Origin: a virus
Reading direction: 5' to 3' (one strand)
Virus record (IMG/VR): IMGVR_UViG_3300030616_000016
Span: 1 to 64,000 of that record
DNA: 64,000 nt
A program made the position numbers and the translations under genes. The notes below the pieces were generated by a model. The model was given only the letters and a program-made list of their open reading frames with translations. It was not told where the DNA came from and ran no database searches. Of the stretch, positions 16,668-24,816 are shown piece after piece. Numbering within the stretch: position 1 is the first letter of the stretch; each line of letters begins with the position of its first letter.

Positions 16668-17204
16668 CTATTCATCACCTCCCATACACAACTGTTCTTC
16701 TGTGAGGAGGGAGTTTTTATTTCCCCAATATTGAATAGCCCAGTTTTCTCGTACTTGACAGTTCCATTCAAGAATGTTGTGACAAAGCTCATCAAGATCA
16801 TAATACAATGATTTGAAATCAATTGCAATATTCTTGTCTATCATATGCGTTACAGATCTTTTAATAAGTTCAAGCATAGATGACGTGGTATTTGTTTTCA
16901 TGATGCAGTGGAAAATCGTTTCTGTAGAGCTAGATGATCTATTTACAAGTAGTTTCATACACTTACCAAATTTATTTCTGCCACTGGTCTCAGCCTTTTG
17001 ATATAAATATGCAATTGTAGCAGCTACATCTACTCTAACTTTATCAGATAGATTAAATCCAGCTTCAATTAGAACTGGATATATTTTGCATCTAGTATTC
17101 CTATTAATCCCATATTTAATTAGGCCTCTTAATGCACCATCATACTTACTTCTTGCTACAATCTTCAGTAGCCTGTCTATAGGATATTCTTGTGTTTCTG
17201 ACAT
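16668..17204 (-). CDS. cse2: Cascade small subunit Cse2 (CasB, Cas11)
   Basis: 178 residues, typical length. All-helical, with conserved basic patches (GALRGLIKYGIN near residue 20; ATIAYLYQKAETSGRNKFGKCM around 70). Two copies stabilise the displaced DNA strand in Cascade. Identification rests on these weak signatures plus position between cse1 and cas6e; sequence identity in this family is always low. Confidence 0.85.
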   Translation of the reverse strand: MSETQEYPIDRLLKIVARSKYDGALRGLIKYGINRNTRCKIYPVLIEAGFNLSDKVRVDVAATIAYLYQKAETSGRNKFGKCMKLLVNRSSSSTETIFHCIMKTNTTSSMLELIKRSVTHMIDKNIAIDFKSLYYDLDELCHNILEWNCQVRENWAIQYWGNKNSLLTEEQLCMGGDE

Positions 17205-17216
17205 TATGTATTTCTC

Positions 17217-18731
17217 CTAGGATTGTATAAACTTGTCTCTTAAATTAACAATATCTCTGTTTAGACTATTCTTAGCTTGAACATAAGCACGAATGTCTCT
17301 AGCTGATGACTTTCCACAGATACTATCAAATATTTGCAAAGCAGTGCGGATAACTGGAGATACCCACTTTATCTTCAGGTTTTCTATAGCATTTTCACTA
17401 TTGTCCTCAATAAGCTCTATTAGTATCTTATATTTATTATCCATCTTTGACCAAAACTCTGTCAAAGGATTATATCCCTGACTAGTATCTCTATTAGACT
17501 TAATCCTTTTAAAATATAAATTTATTTTCTCTAATAAAATACGTCCGATTTCATCCATGAATTTACAACTCTTAATATACTTATCAATAGATGATCTTTC
17601 TCTGATGTTCTTTGGCATTACCCCAATCCACTCATCTATATCAAATAGCTTTGTTTTTCTGTTCATGAAATTTGCTTGTACAGACCAAAGGACTATATAA
17701 GGACTACTAATTTCATTGGCCATTTCTCGTAATTGTCTGATATGTAGATTGGTTTTTGCTTGATCATCATATGTATTAATTACGGCTCCTAGATCTTTCC
17801 ATGCATAACTTCCTTTACGTAATGCAAAGTAGCGCTCTTCGCCCTTATAGTTTTTGCGCACTACAGTTTCAGGCTCTTTAACTAATATATTCCCATTAAC
17901 TTGTTTACGTAATTCAGGACAAATTGTTGTTCCGCTAACGAACCTTTTTGTTTCTCTGTCAATCTTTAATATACATGACCAGCTACACATTCTACCAAGA
18001 TATGTTTTATAAGCGTTTTTAGCAAATTCTTCGTCATTGACAGAACTAGGTTGCGTTTCCCACACTGGTTTACCCCATGATTCTTCTGGATTTGAGTAGC
18101 CAAGAAATGGTAGATTTTCTTTAAATATCATATTCATATGAATAGTTTCTTTAAGTGTATTACCAATAAGCTTAGTCATATTTCTATCGGTTCCAACACC
18201 TCTTACCTGGTAGTTGCCAAGTTTTTCTCCCCATGTGATTGGCTGTGCTGTGCCACCAGATGTAAACGTATGGAATGTAATAAGATTTTTGGCTATATTT
18301 GCGTCGCTAATATCTTCTGGTTTATAAGGCCTTGAATTAATACAATCATCAGATCTTGATGCGGTTTGTGATTGTATATTTAACTGAGATACGCATATGC
18401 CCTTTTCCCAGTCTGTGTTTTCTATTGATGGCACCTGCATAAAAGCCCGGTCTCCATATAGGTCAAACAGGTCTACTTTATTATTAATATATTCAATAGC
18501 AGAATCTTTAAACGTATCTTTAATTCTGGTCCACTCTTCCATGTTATCGGGGCCATCAATAGCTGCTTGGGATATACAAACCAACATTCTAATTAATGAC
18601 ATTCTAACAATAGCAGACTCATTGATAAACATAATATTATCTAAGTTCTGGAATAGATCTTTAAGTCCATATGTAGTGAATCGGTTATCTTGAAGCCTAA
18701 CTCGGATCCATGCATCATTTACTAAGTTCAT
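17217..18731 (-). CDS. cse1: Cascade large subunit Cas8e (Cse1, CasA)
   Basis: 504 residues, normal for the family. Starts MNLVNDAWIRVR, the usual Cse1 opening; contains the central FHTFTSGGTAQPITWG region of the PAM-sensing domain and a C-terminal four-helix bundle. Recognises the PAM and recruits Cas3. Start codon overlaps the cas3 stop by 4 bp, a sign of translational coupling. Confidence 0.93.
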   Translation of the reverse strand: MNLVNDAWIRVRLQDNRFTTYGLKDLFQNLDNIMFINESAIVRMSLIRMLVCISQAAIDGPDNMEEWTRIKDTFKDSAIEYINNKVDLFDLYGDRAFMQVPSIENTDWEKGICVSQLNIQSQTASRSDDCINSRPYKPEDISDANIAKNLITFHTFTSGGTAQPITWGEKLGNYQVRGVGTDRNMTKLIGNTLKETIHMNMIFKENLPFLGYSNPEESWGKPVWETQPSSVNDEEFAKNAYKTYLGRMCSWSCILKIDRETKRFVSGTTICPELRKQVNGNILVKEPETVVRKNYKGEERYFALRKGSYAWKDLGAVINTYDDQAKTNLHIRQLREMANEISSPYIVLWSVQANFMNRKTKLFDIDEWIGVMPKNIRERSSIDKYIKSCKFMDEIGRILLEKINLYFKRIKSNRDTSQGYNPLTEFWSKMDNKYKILIELIEDNSENAIENLKIKWVSPVIRTALQIFDSICGKSSARDIRAYVQAKNSLNRDIVNLRDKFIQS

Positions 18732-21250
18732 TCATCTTCTCCTAGTTTATATTTTTCTAGGCCAATAACATCATTATATTTGTAGCCTATATATTTACCA
18801 TAGAATGAGATTCTGCCGTCAAAACCAATTTTAAGGATTGGTGTTCTAGTGTTAAAGTACTTTTGCAGAAATTCTTCTGTTCTCAAATCGAACTTGTCAA
18901 ATACATATGATGGAAGTGATACAAGATTTCTATGTATTTGTATATCTGTCTCCCTATCCTTTAATCCTGGTATAATGGTAACTTCTATGTCATTAGATAG
19001 AGTAATGGTATTGTGCTTCTTATAATTGGATTGTTTGATAAGCAAACAACCAATCTTTCTTATGTTGCTGTGACGAGTTTCGACTTCTGCATCATCATAG
19101 AGTTCATTATAATTTTCATTTGTGATTGTGGCAGCTAGATTTTCTAGACTGTCCTTCTTTATCATATCTTTCTCAAACAGTTCCTGTATGTTCTTGTTCT
19201 TATGTTCTGTCTCTTTATATACAGCCTCTAAAAGAGTTTTTACATCTTCTGGTGTGTTAATCACTTCTGTATTCTTAATTACTTCATATGTTCTAAAAAG
19301 AATATATGTGGAATAGACGAAGTGATCATTAAATCCAAATATTTTGCTAAGATCAGATTCTTTACATAGCTTATCTATATTATCATGCATGATGAGCACT
19401 TCAGGACATACAGCTATTCTTTCTCGTATGTGTCTCCATAGCCTACCAAGTCTTTGGATTAGCATATCTATTGGACATAGTTTTGTAATGAGAAAATCAA
19501 AGTCGATGTCAACACTTTGTTCTAGTACTTGTGTAGATACAAGGATACATCCTTCAGCGTCTCCATCTTTACCTAAGGCATCTAACCACTCCTTTTCTAT
19601 CTCTATTCTTTTCCACTCTGGATAGTTAGAATGCAAGATGCCTATCTTAATATCATCACTGGTTTTTGATTTAATGAGTTTGTATAGATGCTGACACTCT
19701 TTTACTGTGTTCATTATGCATCCTACTCTTTGACCTGCTCTAGCTCTATTAATGGCTATTTCTGCAGATTTGCAATAGTCCGTTTCTTGCATTGTAACTT
19801 TTATATTTTTGTTTACTCCCTGACTACGTACCTTAATGTTCTTAATCTTAGTGCTTTGCTTAATAGTAATAAGGGGATAATCGTGCTTATTTATATCATC
19901 AGATTCTAGAATTTGAGTGCGCATTTTATTTGTCAGTGTAGCAGATAGAATGATAACTGTGCAATCAATCTTGGATAGTAAATTTATGAGCCTGTGAATA
20001 AGTGTGTTGGTAAACACATCGTATGAATGGATCTCATCTAGAATTACAACCTTTCCAGCCAGTCCGGCTTTTCTCAATGTATTATATCTAACAGGTAGAA
20101 CACCAAGTAAAGATTGATCTATTGTACCAACAGCAAACTGACTAAGCAAAGCATAGTTTTTATAATCAAACCAGTTTTTACCTTCTATCTTAATAGAGCT
20201 ATCTGATACAGGGCTTTGTATATTATTCTCATACATCCATGCCTTACCATGAGCTAATTTTACGTAGTCTTTATTATTAGATATAGTTTTTATGAAAGGC
20301 TGAATTCTTTCATAGATCTTATTACTTGTGGTTCTCGTGGGTAATGCGAAATATATCCCGCTGGCTTCTTTCCTATCAAGCAATTTATATGCTGCATAAA
20401 GAGCCGCTTCAGTTTTGCCTAATCCAGTAGGCGCTTCTACAATGGAAATAGCATTTTTAGTTATATTATTTGACAGTTCATATTGAACGTCATAAGGTGA
20501 ATAACCAAAAATGTCTTTAAAGGATAGATTGGGCAAAATATCCAGCTGTTTCCATCCGCATAGCTGTAATGCTTTGCTTGCATCATTATTATTTATATCT
20601 TCGAATAAGCTATTGTTAGATGCTATATGATCTGATATAGATACAAATCCTGTAATGGTATCTATTATATCTATATCTATTATCTCAGACAGCGCTCTCT
20701 TTTCATCTGCAGTTAGATCAGCTAACTGATGTTCTATAAATAGCTTTCGTTGTTCTGACCACGTACTTGATCCATATCTTTCACTTTCATCATTGTCTGC
20801 TATATCATACTTAGTAGCTCCATGATGCTTATATGCAATAATGCTCAGAATGTTGGCAATAGATGCCTCAGCATATGTTCGTAAAGATGTGTTACCTATT
20901 TTAGCATGGTTATCTTCGAATGACATTCCAAATAGTTTACATAGATACATAAAGATAGGATCATTTCTTAATTCTTCTTGTGCCTCAGCTGGTAGATTGT
21001 TAAACATCTTTTTATCAAACCCTGGACTTATTTTACCAGTATCATGTGTTCTGGATCCGCATATAACTGGTAAACTATATTTATCAATCATAAAATCAGG
21101 CATGATATTGATAAGTTCTCTTGCAACATCTTCTACCTTTTTAGAATGTTGCAACACTGTCTCGCCAAAACCACCATCTTTTGTTTTTGCTGGACAGTCG
21201 AGCCATGGTATAGCAGGAATATCCACGACATTAGATTCTATTCTTGGCAT
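18728..21250 (-). CDS. cas3: CRISPR nuclease-helicase Cas3
   Basis: 840 residues. HD nuclease domain first: His35, H69-D70 in SRTHDTGK, KHHG at ~141-144 and DH at 207-208. Then the SF2 helicase: Walker A EAPTGLGKT (272-280), DEIH (405-408) and SATLT motif III, and a C-terminal QRLGRLWRH motif VI. All catalytic residues are present, so it should degrade Cascade-marked DNA. AGGA precedes the ATG. The trailer repeat of array 2 ends only 19 bp upstream, so array 2 and cas3 are probably on one transcript. Confidence 0.97.
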   Translation of the reverse strand: MPRIESNVVDIPAIPWLDCPAKTKDGGFGETVLQHSKKVEDVARELINIMPDFMIDKYSLPVICGSRTHDTGKISPGFDKKMFNNLPAEAQEELRNDPIFMYLCKLFGMSFEDNHAKIGNTSLRTYAEASIANILSIIAYKHHGATKYDIADNDESERYGSSTWSEQRKLFIEHQLADLTADEKRALSEIIDIDIIDTITGFVSISDHIASNNSLFEDINNNDASKALQLCGWKQLDILPNLSFKDIFGYSPYDVQYELSNNITKNAISIVEAPTGLGKTEAALYAAYKLLDRKEASGIYFALPTRTTSNKIYERIQPFIKTISNNKDYVKLAHGKAWMYENNIQSPVSDSSIKIEGKNWFDYKNYALLSQFAVGTIDQSLLGVLPVRYNTLRKAGLAGKVVILDEIHSYDVFTNTLIHRLINLLSKIDCTVIILSATLTNKMRTQILESDDINKHDYPLITIKQSTKIKNIKVRSQGVNKNIKVTMQETDYCKSAEIAINRARAGQRVGCIMNTVKECQHLYKLIKSKTSDDIKIGILHSNYPEWKRIEIEKEWLDALGKDGDAEGCILVSTQVLEQSVDIDFDFLITKLCPIDMLIQRLGRLWRHIRERIAVCPEVLIMHDNIDKLCKESDLSKIFGFNDHFVYSTYILFRTYEVIKNTEVINTPEDVKTLLEAVYKETEHKNKNIQELFEKDMIKKDSLENLAATITNENYNELYDDAEVETRHSNIRKIGCLLIKQSNYKKHNTITLSNDIEVTIIPGLKDRETDIQIHRNLVSLPSYVFDKFDLRTEEFLQKYFNTRTPILKIGFDGRISFYGKYIGYKYNDVIGLEKYKLGEDE

Positions 21251-21269
21251 TAGTCATAATCCTATTATA

Positions 21270-21968
21270 AATAAATCCCCACGTATGTGGGGCAAACAAT
21301 ATTCCTGAGTACAAATTCAGAAAAGATTTCGATTCATCCCCACTTATGTGGGGCAAACTTTGGGGTGGGTTAAAGTGTTGCGACGCTGATCGATTCATCC
21401 CCACGCGTGTGGGGTACACATGTTGACATGATCCGGCAGGACGGCACGCTGAGATTCATCCCCACGCGTGTGGGGTACACATGCAAAGCAAGAAGATGGT
21501 GCAGTCGAGGAGCGATTCATCCCCACGCGTGTGGGGTACACATGATATGCCATGGATTATCCCTGATTACCCTCGATTCATCCCCACGCACGTGGGGTAC
21601 ACTTCAGAGTCGCTATTGGATTTGAACCTGACACCGATTCATCCCCACGCACGTGGGGTACACGCATAACGGGAGATCGGACGCGAAGCGTAGAGCGATT
21701 CATCCCCACGCACGTGGGGTACACCAGTTTTTTGCCAATCAGGATGGAGCAGTTTGCGATTCATCCCCACGCACGTGGGGTACACATAACAAGGCAGCAG
21801 GCCATCAATGCCCAGTGCGATTCATCCCCACGCGTGTGGGGTACACATGTTGACATGATCCGGCAGGACGGCACGCTGAGATTCATCCCCACGCGTGTGG
21901 GGTACACATGATATCGCTTTTGCGAAGCTTCCAGTCCGGAGATTCATCCCCACGCGTGTGGGGTACAC
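21270..21968 (-). CRISPR. CRISPR array 2, 12 repeats and 11 spacers
   Basis: 28-bp repeats every 61 bp from 21270 to 21941. Repeat variants change only in the hairpin loop (GCGT, GCAC, TATG-type) and in the distal dinucleotide (CAAAC versus TACAC on the + strand); the CCCCAC/GTGGGG stem is kept. The repeat at 21270 is degenerate (trailer), so reading is leftward into cas3. The spacer at 21420-21452 recurs exactly at 21847-21879, seven units away. Confidence 0.98.
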
Positions 21969-21998
21969 GCCAAGATTTGGTGCCATGTGAATACATCA

Positions 21999-22018
21999 AC
22001 CACAATGTATTGTGGTTA
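21999..22018 (-). promoter_or_regulatory. palindromic site in the array 2 leader
   Basis: AACCACAAT / ATTGTGGTT arms (9 bp) around a 2-bp centre, 30 bp upstream of the first repeat. Candidate operator or leader-binding site. No clear -35/-10 pair with this phage's usual 16-bp spacer was found in the leader. Confidence 0.5.
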
Positions 22019-22052
22019 AATCATGCTAAGAGGTTAACGGATTGTCTTATGT

Positions 22053-22223
22053 TTAGAACAATTTGGACTTGCTTATAAATGCCGCCATATTGTCAACATA
22101 AGTCTCAATCATTTCAAGCTCAGCCAAGGACATAGCTATAAGCTTGTCCTTGGTGATCTTTTTGATAATCGATTCCGCGATTTCTTCTTTCTTTACTTCT
22201 TCAGGTGTACTTGCTGAATCCAT
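22053..22223 (-). CDS. 56-residue helical protein between CRISPR arrays
   Basis: MDSASTPEEVKKEEIAESII... to SKSKLF, 56 residues, strongly charged and helical, with a MSLAELEMIETYVDNM heptad-like segment. No recognised domain. Same strand as the cas operon and upstream of array 2. A short acidic/helical protein between CRISPR arrays could be a regulator or inhibitor, but only position supports that. Confidence 0.55.
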   Translation of the reverse strand: MDSASTPEEVKKEEIAESIIKKITKDKLIAMSLAELEMIETYVDNMAAFISKSKLF

Positions 22224-22253
22224 ATTATATACCTAGAATAATTGTTGGTTGTA

Positions 22254-22505
22254 TTAAAAGCGCTTTTTAGCAATTCTGTCTTCGATATCAAGGAACAGTC
22301 TTTTGGTTACTTGGAATCCGCATACATAGTATGTGAAATCCGTAGGAATGAACTCTTCCCTAATTGGCTGGCCACATAGAACACAGTTCTCAGTAATAAT
22401 CTCTATTTGACGCCTATGATTTAAGCTTATAGGCAAATCGCTATCAATAAGGCTATAAATATCGAACGGCAAACTTGACATAGTTGAATAAACTTTCTCT
22501 TGCAT
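22254..22505 (-). CDS. 83-residue protein with a CxxC pair, downstream of array 3
   Basis: 83 residues with a strong AAGGAG site. Contains CVLCGQPIREEF around residue 40 and a Tyr-Val-Cys-Gly segment ~25 residues later, possibly one zinc site. C-terminus is basic (DIEDRIAKKRF). Lies 54 bp after the trailer of array 3 and before the 56-residue gene, so all may share a transcript. Function unknown. Confidence 0.6.
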   Translation of the reverse strand: MQEKVYSTMSSLPFDIYSLIDSDLPISLNHRRQIEIITENCVLCGQPIREEFIPTDFTYYVCGFQVTKRLFLDIEDRIAKKRF

Positions 22506-22559
22506 ATTCTAACTCCTTACAATAAGTGTTGTGATAAATAGTACGATCAAAACAGTACG

Positions 22560-22892
22560 ACTTTTCCCCACACATTGTGGGGCTAACTTACTCTGGGCAA
22601 TAATTCATAGTCCAGTTAGTGATTCATCCCCACATACGTGGGGTAAACGGAGGAGACCTGGATGGCGATATGTGTATGTTAGATTCATCCCCACGCATGT
22701 GGGGAAAACGCAATTTGTTTACGCTCGCCATCTTTATAAGCAGATTCATCCCCACATACGTGGGGCAAACTTGACGAAGAAAGATCCGTCAATTCAAACG
22801 CTCGATTCATCCCCACGCACGTGGGGTAAACGATTTTGCTCTTTGTGTCGCCTGCTCAACAAAAGATTCATCCCCACATACGTGGGGTACAC
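22560..22892 (-). CRISPR. CRISPR array 3, 6 repeats and 5 spacers
   Basis: 28-bp repeats at 22560 (degenerate trailer), 22621, 22682, 22743, 22804 and 22865, 61-bp period. Loops read ATAC or GCAT/GCAC; several repeats have TAAAC or AAAAC ends instead of CAAAC. All five spacers are different from each other and from those of arrays 1 and 2. It lies directly downstream of the tRNA cluster on the same strand. Confidence 0.97.
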
Positions 22893-22906
22893 CTACATAT
22901 TGTATA
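22893..22906 (-). promoter_or_regulatory. 14-bp leader motif shared with array 1
   Basis: CTACATATTGTATA abuts the first repeat of array 3; identical to 14928-14941 at array 1. On the transcribed strand it is TATACAATATGTAG, containing a TATACA/TACAAT -10-like core, but no good -35 lies 16-17 bp upstream. Confidence 0.6.
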
Positions 22907-22913
22907 ATAAAAA

Positions 22914-22962
22914 TACCCCTGACAGGAGTCGAACCTGCACGCCCGAAGGCACTAGATTCTAA
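22914..22962 (-). pseudogene. 3' half of a split tRNA-Leu(UAG)
   Basis: Contains anticodon TAG, the 3' anticodon-stem strand TCTAG, a GCC-TTCG-GGC variable arm, a T-arm with TTCGACT loop and acceptor strand CAGGGGT plus A73. Its stems pair with the 5' half at 23512-23545 (GCCCCTG and CTAGA). The anticodon TAG doubles as the stop codon of the HNH gene inserted before it. Confidence 0.8.
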
Positions 22963-23363
22963 GTCTTACGGCTAAGTTGTAATCTTCTACACCATTTACC
23001 GACGCACGATTTACCGCAGAATGGACCGTTCATTTTATCTTTCTGTCTGCGGCGTTCATCCTTTGCCATTACCTTTTTTGTATTACCACATTCAACGCAT
23101 ACTATGGTTGTCCATTCTATCTGCTTGCGATGATGATTTATATGTTCCGCTTTTGATTTAATTTCTAAGTTATATATACTATTATTCTGTTTGTTTCCAT
23201 CCTTGTGATGTACAAGTTCAGATGAGTCCAATTTTCTTCCAAGACTCTTCTCCATAACTTCTCGGTGCATCAACACAGTTGCTTTGCTGTCATCGCTGTA
23301 TTTTACTGTACACGCAAGATATCCTTCTAGGTTGAACCAATTAGATCGGTAAACTTCTTTCAT
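22959..23363 (-). CDS. HNH homing endonuclease inserted in a tRNA-Leu gene
   Basis: About 134 residues from MKEVYRSNWF at 23363 (GGAG site; the longer frame runs back into a tRNA). The HNH core is SSELVHHKDGNKQNNSIYNLE...HINHH; a zinc-binding tail follows (CVECG ... FCGKSC). The stop codon is the anticodon of the interrupted tRNA. Typical phage HNH homing enzymes of this form cut conserved sequences and are copied into them, which would explain insertion at an anticodon loop. Confidence 0.85.
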   Translation of the reverse strand: MKEVYRSNWFNLEGYLACTVKYSDDSKATVLMHREVMEKSLGRKLDSSELVHHKDGNKQNNSIYNLEIKSKAEHINHHRKQIEWTTIVCVECGNTKKVMAKDERRRQKDKMNGPFCGKSCVGKWCRRLQLSRKT

Positions 23364-23384
23364 CTTGATCTCCAAATATAATAA

Positions 23385-23466
23385 TGGGAGTAGAGGGACT
23401 CGAACCCTCACGCCTTGCGGCAACGGTTTCTAAGACCGTCCTGTCTGCCATTTCCAGCATACTCCC
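23385..23466 (-). tRNA. tRNA-Leu(UAG)
   Basis: Type II cloverleaf: acceptor GGGAGTA/TACTCCC, anticodon loop CTTAGAA, variable arm GCC-GCAA-GGC, T-loop TTCGAGT. No encoded CCA. Lies inside the insert that splits the neighbouring tRNA-Leu and reads the same codon (CUA). Confidence 0.92.
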
Positions 23467-23468
23467 AA

Positions 23469-23501
23469 AGTATAATATATATCCTAAGAAAGTCAAGTAA
23501 A
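23469..23501 (-). promoter_or_regulatory. promoter for tRNA-Leu(UAG) and the HNH gene
   Basis: Two overlapping minus-strand options with 16-bp spacers: TTTACT...TATATT, which places the start at tRNA G1, or TTGACT...TATACT two bp from G1. The promoter lies within the insert. Confidence 0.55.
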
Positions 23502-23511
23502 GTGTTTGCCT

Positions 23512-23545
23512 AATCTAGCGTGTATGCCAGTTTCACCACAGGGGC
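23512..23545 (-). pseudogene. 5' half of a split tRNA-Leu
   Basis: GCCCCTG acceptor strand, TG, D-arm GTG...CAC with loop AAACTGGCATA, then anticodon-stem strand CTAGA and TT of the loop. These pair with the 3' half at 22914-22962; about 550 bp separate the two halves. Confidence 0.8.
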
Positions 23546-23552
23546 ATAATAA

Positions 23553-23639
23553 TGGTAGCCAGGGAGGGAGTCGAACCCACACACCGCAATGGATATCCGG
23601 GCTTAAACCGGATGCGTCTGCCAGTTCCGCCACCTGGCC
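23553..23639 (-). tRNA. tRNA-Leu(UAA)
   Basis: Acceptor GGCCAGG/CCTGGCT, anticodon loop TTTAAGC, long variable arm, encoded CCA. One T-stem mismatch (T-T) is visible. Confidence 0.9.
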
Positions 23640-23641
23640 AT

Positions 23642-24136
23642 TTATTCTTGATGTTTATGCTTCATCTTTTCTAGTGCAGTTTGTATGATATGATTAATTT
23701 CTACTTCAGATCCACAGAATGGACAGTTCGTTTTATCATGAATACTGCGAATAAAAATGCTTTGTGTTGGTATTTCATCTCTATCTACTTCTCTAAAGCT
23801 GTCATGTTCTAGTATAATAATAATTGCTTTATCACTGTAGTCTACTTCAATGCTCATGATTCGAGACTCGTTAATCTTTACATCTGGATAGTCTTCTATC
23901 ATATAGCAATAGCAGCTATTGTCCATCATACGAAGCAAGGATATAAAATCACAATCAACTTGTATAAATTTACCTGTTTGTGGTAATATAACATTTCTAT
24001 TCATAGTCGAATAAGGTATCCATCCAGATTCACTAGTAGAAGTAGTAGTATGGGTGCTATTATAAGTAAGACCATTCACGAGATTTACTAGTGAATCCAT
24101 ATTAAAACTATTGCTGGTTGAATCATCCGTTGACAT
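23642..24136 (-). CDS. hypothetical protein with a C-terminal CxxC
   Basis: About 164 residues from MSTDDSTSN at 24136 (GGAG 8 nt upstream; overlaps the preceding gene's end by 14 bp). Ser/Thr/Asn-rich N-terminus, a beta-rich middle and a CPFCGSEV motif near the C-terminus. Family not recognised. Ends 2 bp from tRNA-Leu(UAA). Confidence 0.65.
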   Translation of the reverse strand: MSTDDSTSNSFNMDSLVNLVNGLTYNSTHTTTSTSESGWIPYSTMNRNVILPQTGKFIQVDCDFISLLRMMDNSCYCYMIEDYPDVKINESRIMSIEVDYSDKAIIIILEHDSFREVDRDEIPTQSIFIRSIHDKTNCPFCGSEVEINHIIQTALEKMKHKHQE

Positions 24137-24419
24137 GTATCTCACTCCATATTAAAAAGAATAAACCAGTTGCGGCGTGTGAAAGATGGCTTAGGCCTGA
24201 TTCTTCATCTAGTTTCTCACCCTTACGATATGCTAAAAGATGACGCAAAACGGCGGCATAATATCTATCATTCATGTTTTCTACATGCTTCCAGTTATCG
24301 TCGTCGTATTTCTTTGCGCCGAATGTAAGTACCTTTCCTACTTCTTCTATACATTCAGGTGGAATAAGATCCATGCGGATTTTATCGCCGTCAAACTTCA
24401 TACCATTAGTATCTGACAT
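24123..24419 (-). CDS. dATP/dGTP diphosphohydrolase-like (DUF5664-type) protein
   Basis: About 98 residues. MKFDGDKIRMDLIPPECIEEVGKVLTFGAKKYDDDNW... and RYYAAVLRHLLAYRKGEKLDEESGLSHLSHA match the phage family annotated as dATP/dGTP diphosphohydrolase N-terminal (DUF5664), with conserved G-A-K-K-Y, R-H and D-E-x-S-G-L-x-H-L-x-H positions. The start is the third codon of the longest frame because AGGAG sits too close to the first ATG. Likely adjusts nucleotide pools. Confidence 0.75.
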   Translation of the reverse strand: MSDTNGMKFDGDKIRMDLIPPECIEEVGKVLTFGAKKYDDDNWKHVENMNDRYYAAVLRHLLAYRKGEKLDEESGLSHLSHAATGLFFLIWSEIHVNG

Positions 24420-24446
24420 TCTCATTCTCCTATTGCTTACAATACA

Positions 24447-24464
24447 CGCGCCAGCGAGGGCGCG
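24447..24464. other. GC-rich hairpin
   Basis: CGCGCC / GGCGCG arms with a 6-nt loop between tRNA-Cys and the gene at 24419. No T-run. Possibly an mRNA-end or processing hairpin. Confidence 0.5.
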
Positions 24465-24479
24465 ATTCTAAATATTAAA

Positions 24480-24551
24480 AGCATGCGACTGGATTTGAAC
24501 CAGCGTATATGGAATTTGCAATCCCACGCCTAACCACTTGGCTACGCATGC
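24480..24551 (-). tRNA. tRNA-Cys(GCA)
   Basis: Acceptor GCATGCG/CGCATGC, anticodon loop TTGCAAA, discriminator U73 as expected for Cys. No encoded CCA. Confidence 0.93.
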
Positions 24552-24590
24552 ATTATAAATAAACTTCAAAGCCGTTGTCTTGATCAGACA

Positions 24591-24752
24591 TTACTTTGCT
24601 CCCATAAGATATATTACTGATAGATTGAGAGTACCGGCGGCAAACCAGTATAATGAACAGCCCCAGTTTTTGTAATAAAGATATACAAAGCTGGCCACAA
24701 ATGATTCAATCATTATCAGCGTAGGTAGTATTCTAGATATTATACTCTCCAT
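24591..24752 (-). CDS. 53-residue membrane protein
   Basis: MESIISRILPTLIMIESF... to SVIYLMGAK. AAAGGT precedes the ATG. Two hydrophobic segments (about 8-25 and 33-50) with Tyr/Lys/Trp between them. Lies between tRNA-Cys and a truncated tRNA. Function unknown. Confidence 0.6.
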   Translation of the reverse strand: MESIISRILPTLIMIESFVASFVYLYYKNWGCSLYWFAAGTLNLSVIYLMGAK

Positions 24753-24782
24753 GAAGTTACCTTTCAAGTTAAAAATGGAAGG

Positions 24783-24816
24783 TTGACTGTAGCTCTACCG
24801 ACTGAGCTACCCAAGC
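24783..24816 (-). pseudogene. truncated tRNA, 5' half only
   Basis: Reads GCTTGGG TA GCTC...GAGC, a good acceptor and D-arm, but the anticodon stem and T-arm do not follow; the next sequence is the leader of the 53-residue gene. Isotype cannot be assigned. The 200 bp between here and tRNA-Gly contain no gene I would defend. Confidence 0.6.

Noticed and set aside
22914-23545. Group I intron in tRNA-Leu
   Set aside because: The interruption is at the anticodon loop as in known group I introns, but the insert is filled by a complete tRNA and the HNH ORF, and I could not find P3/P7-type core pairings or a terminal G at the predicted 3' splice site.
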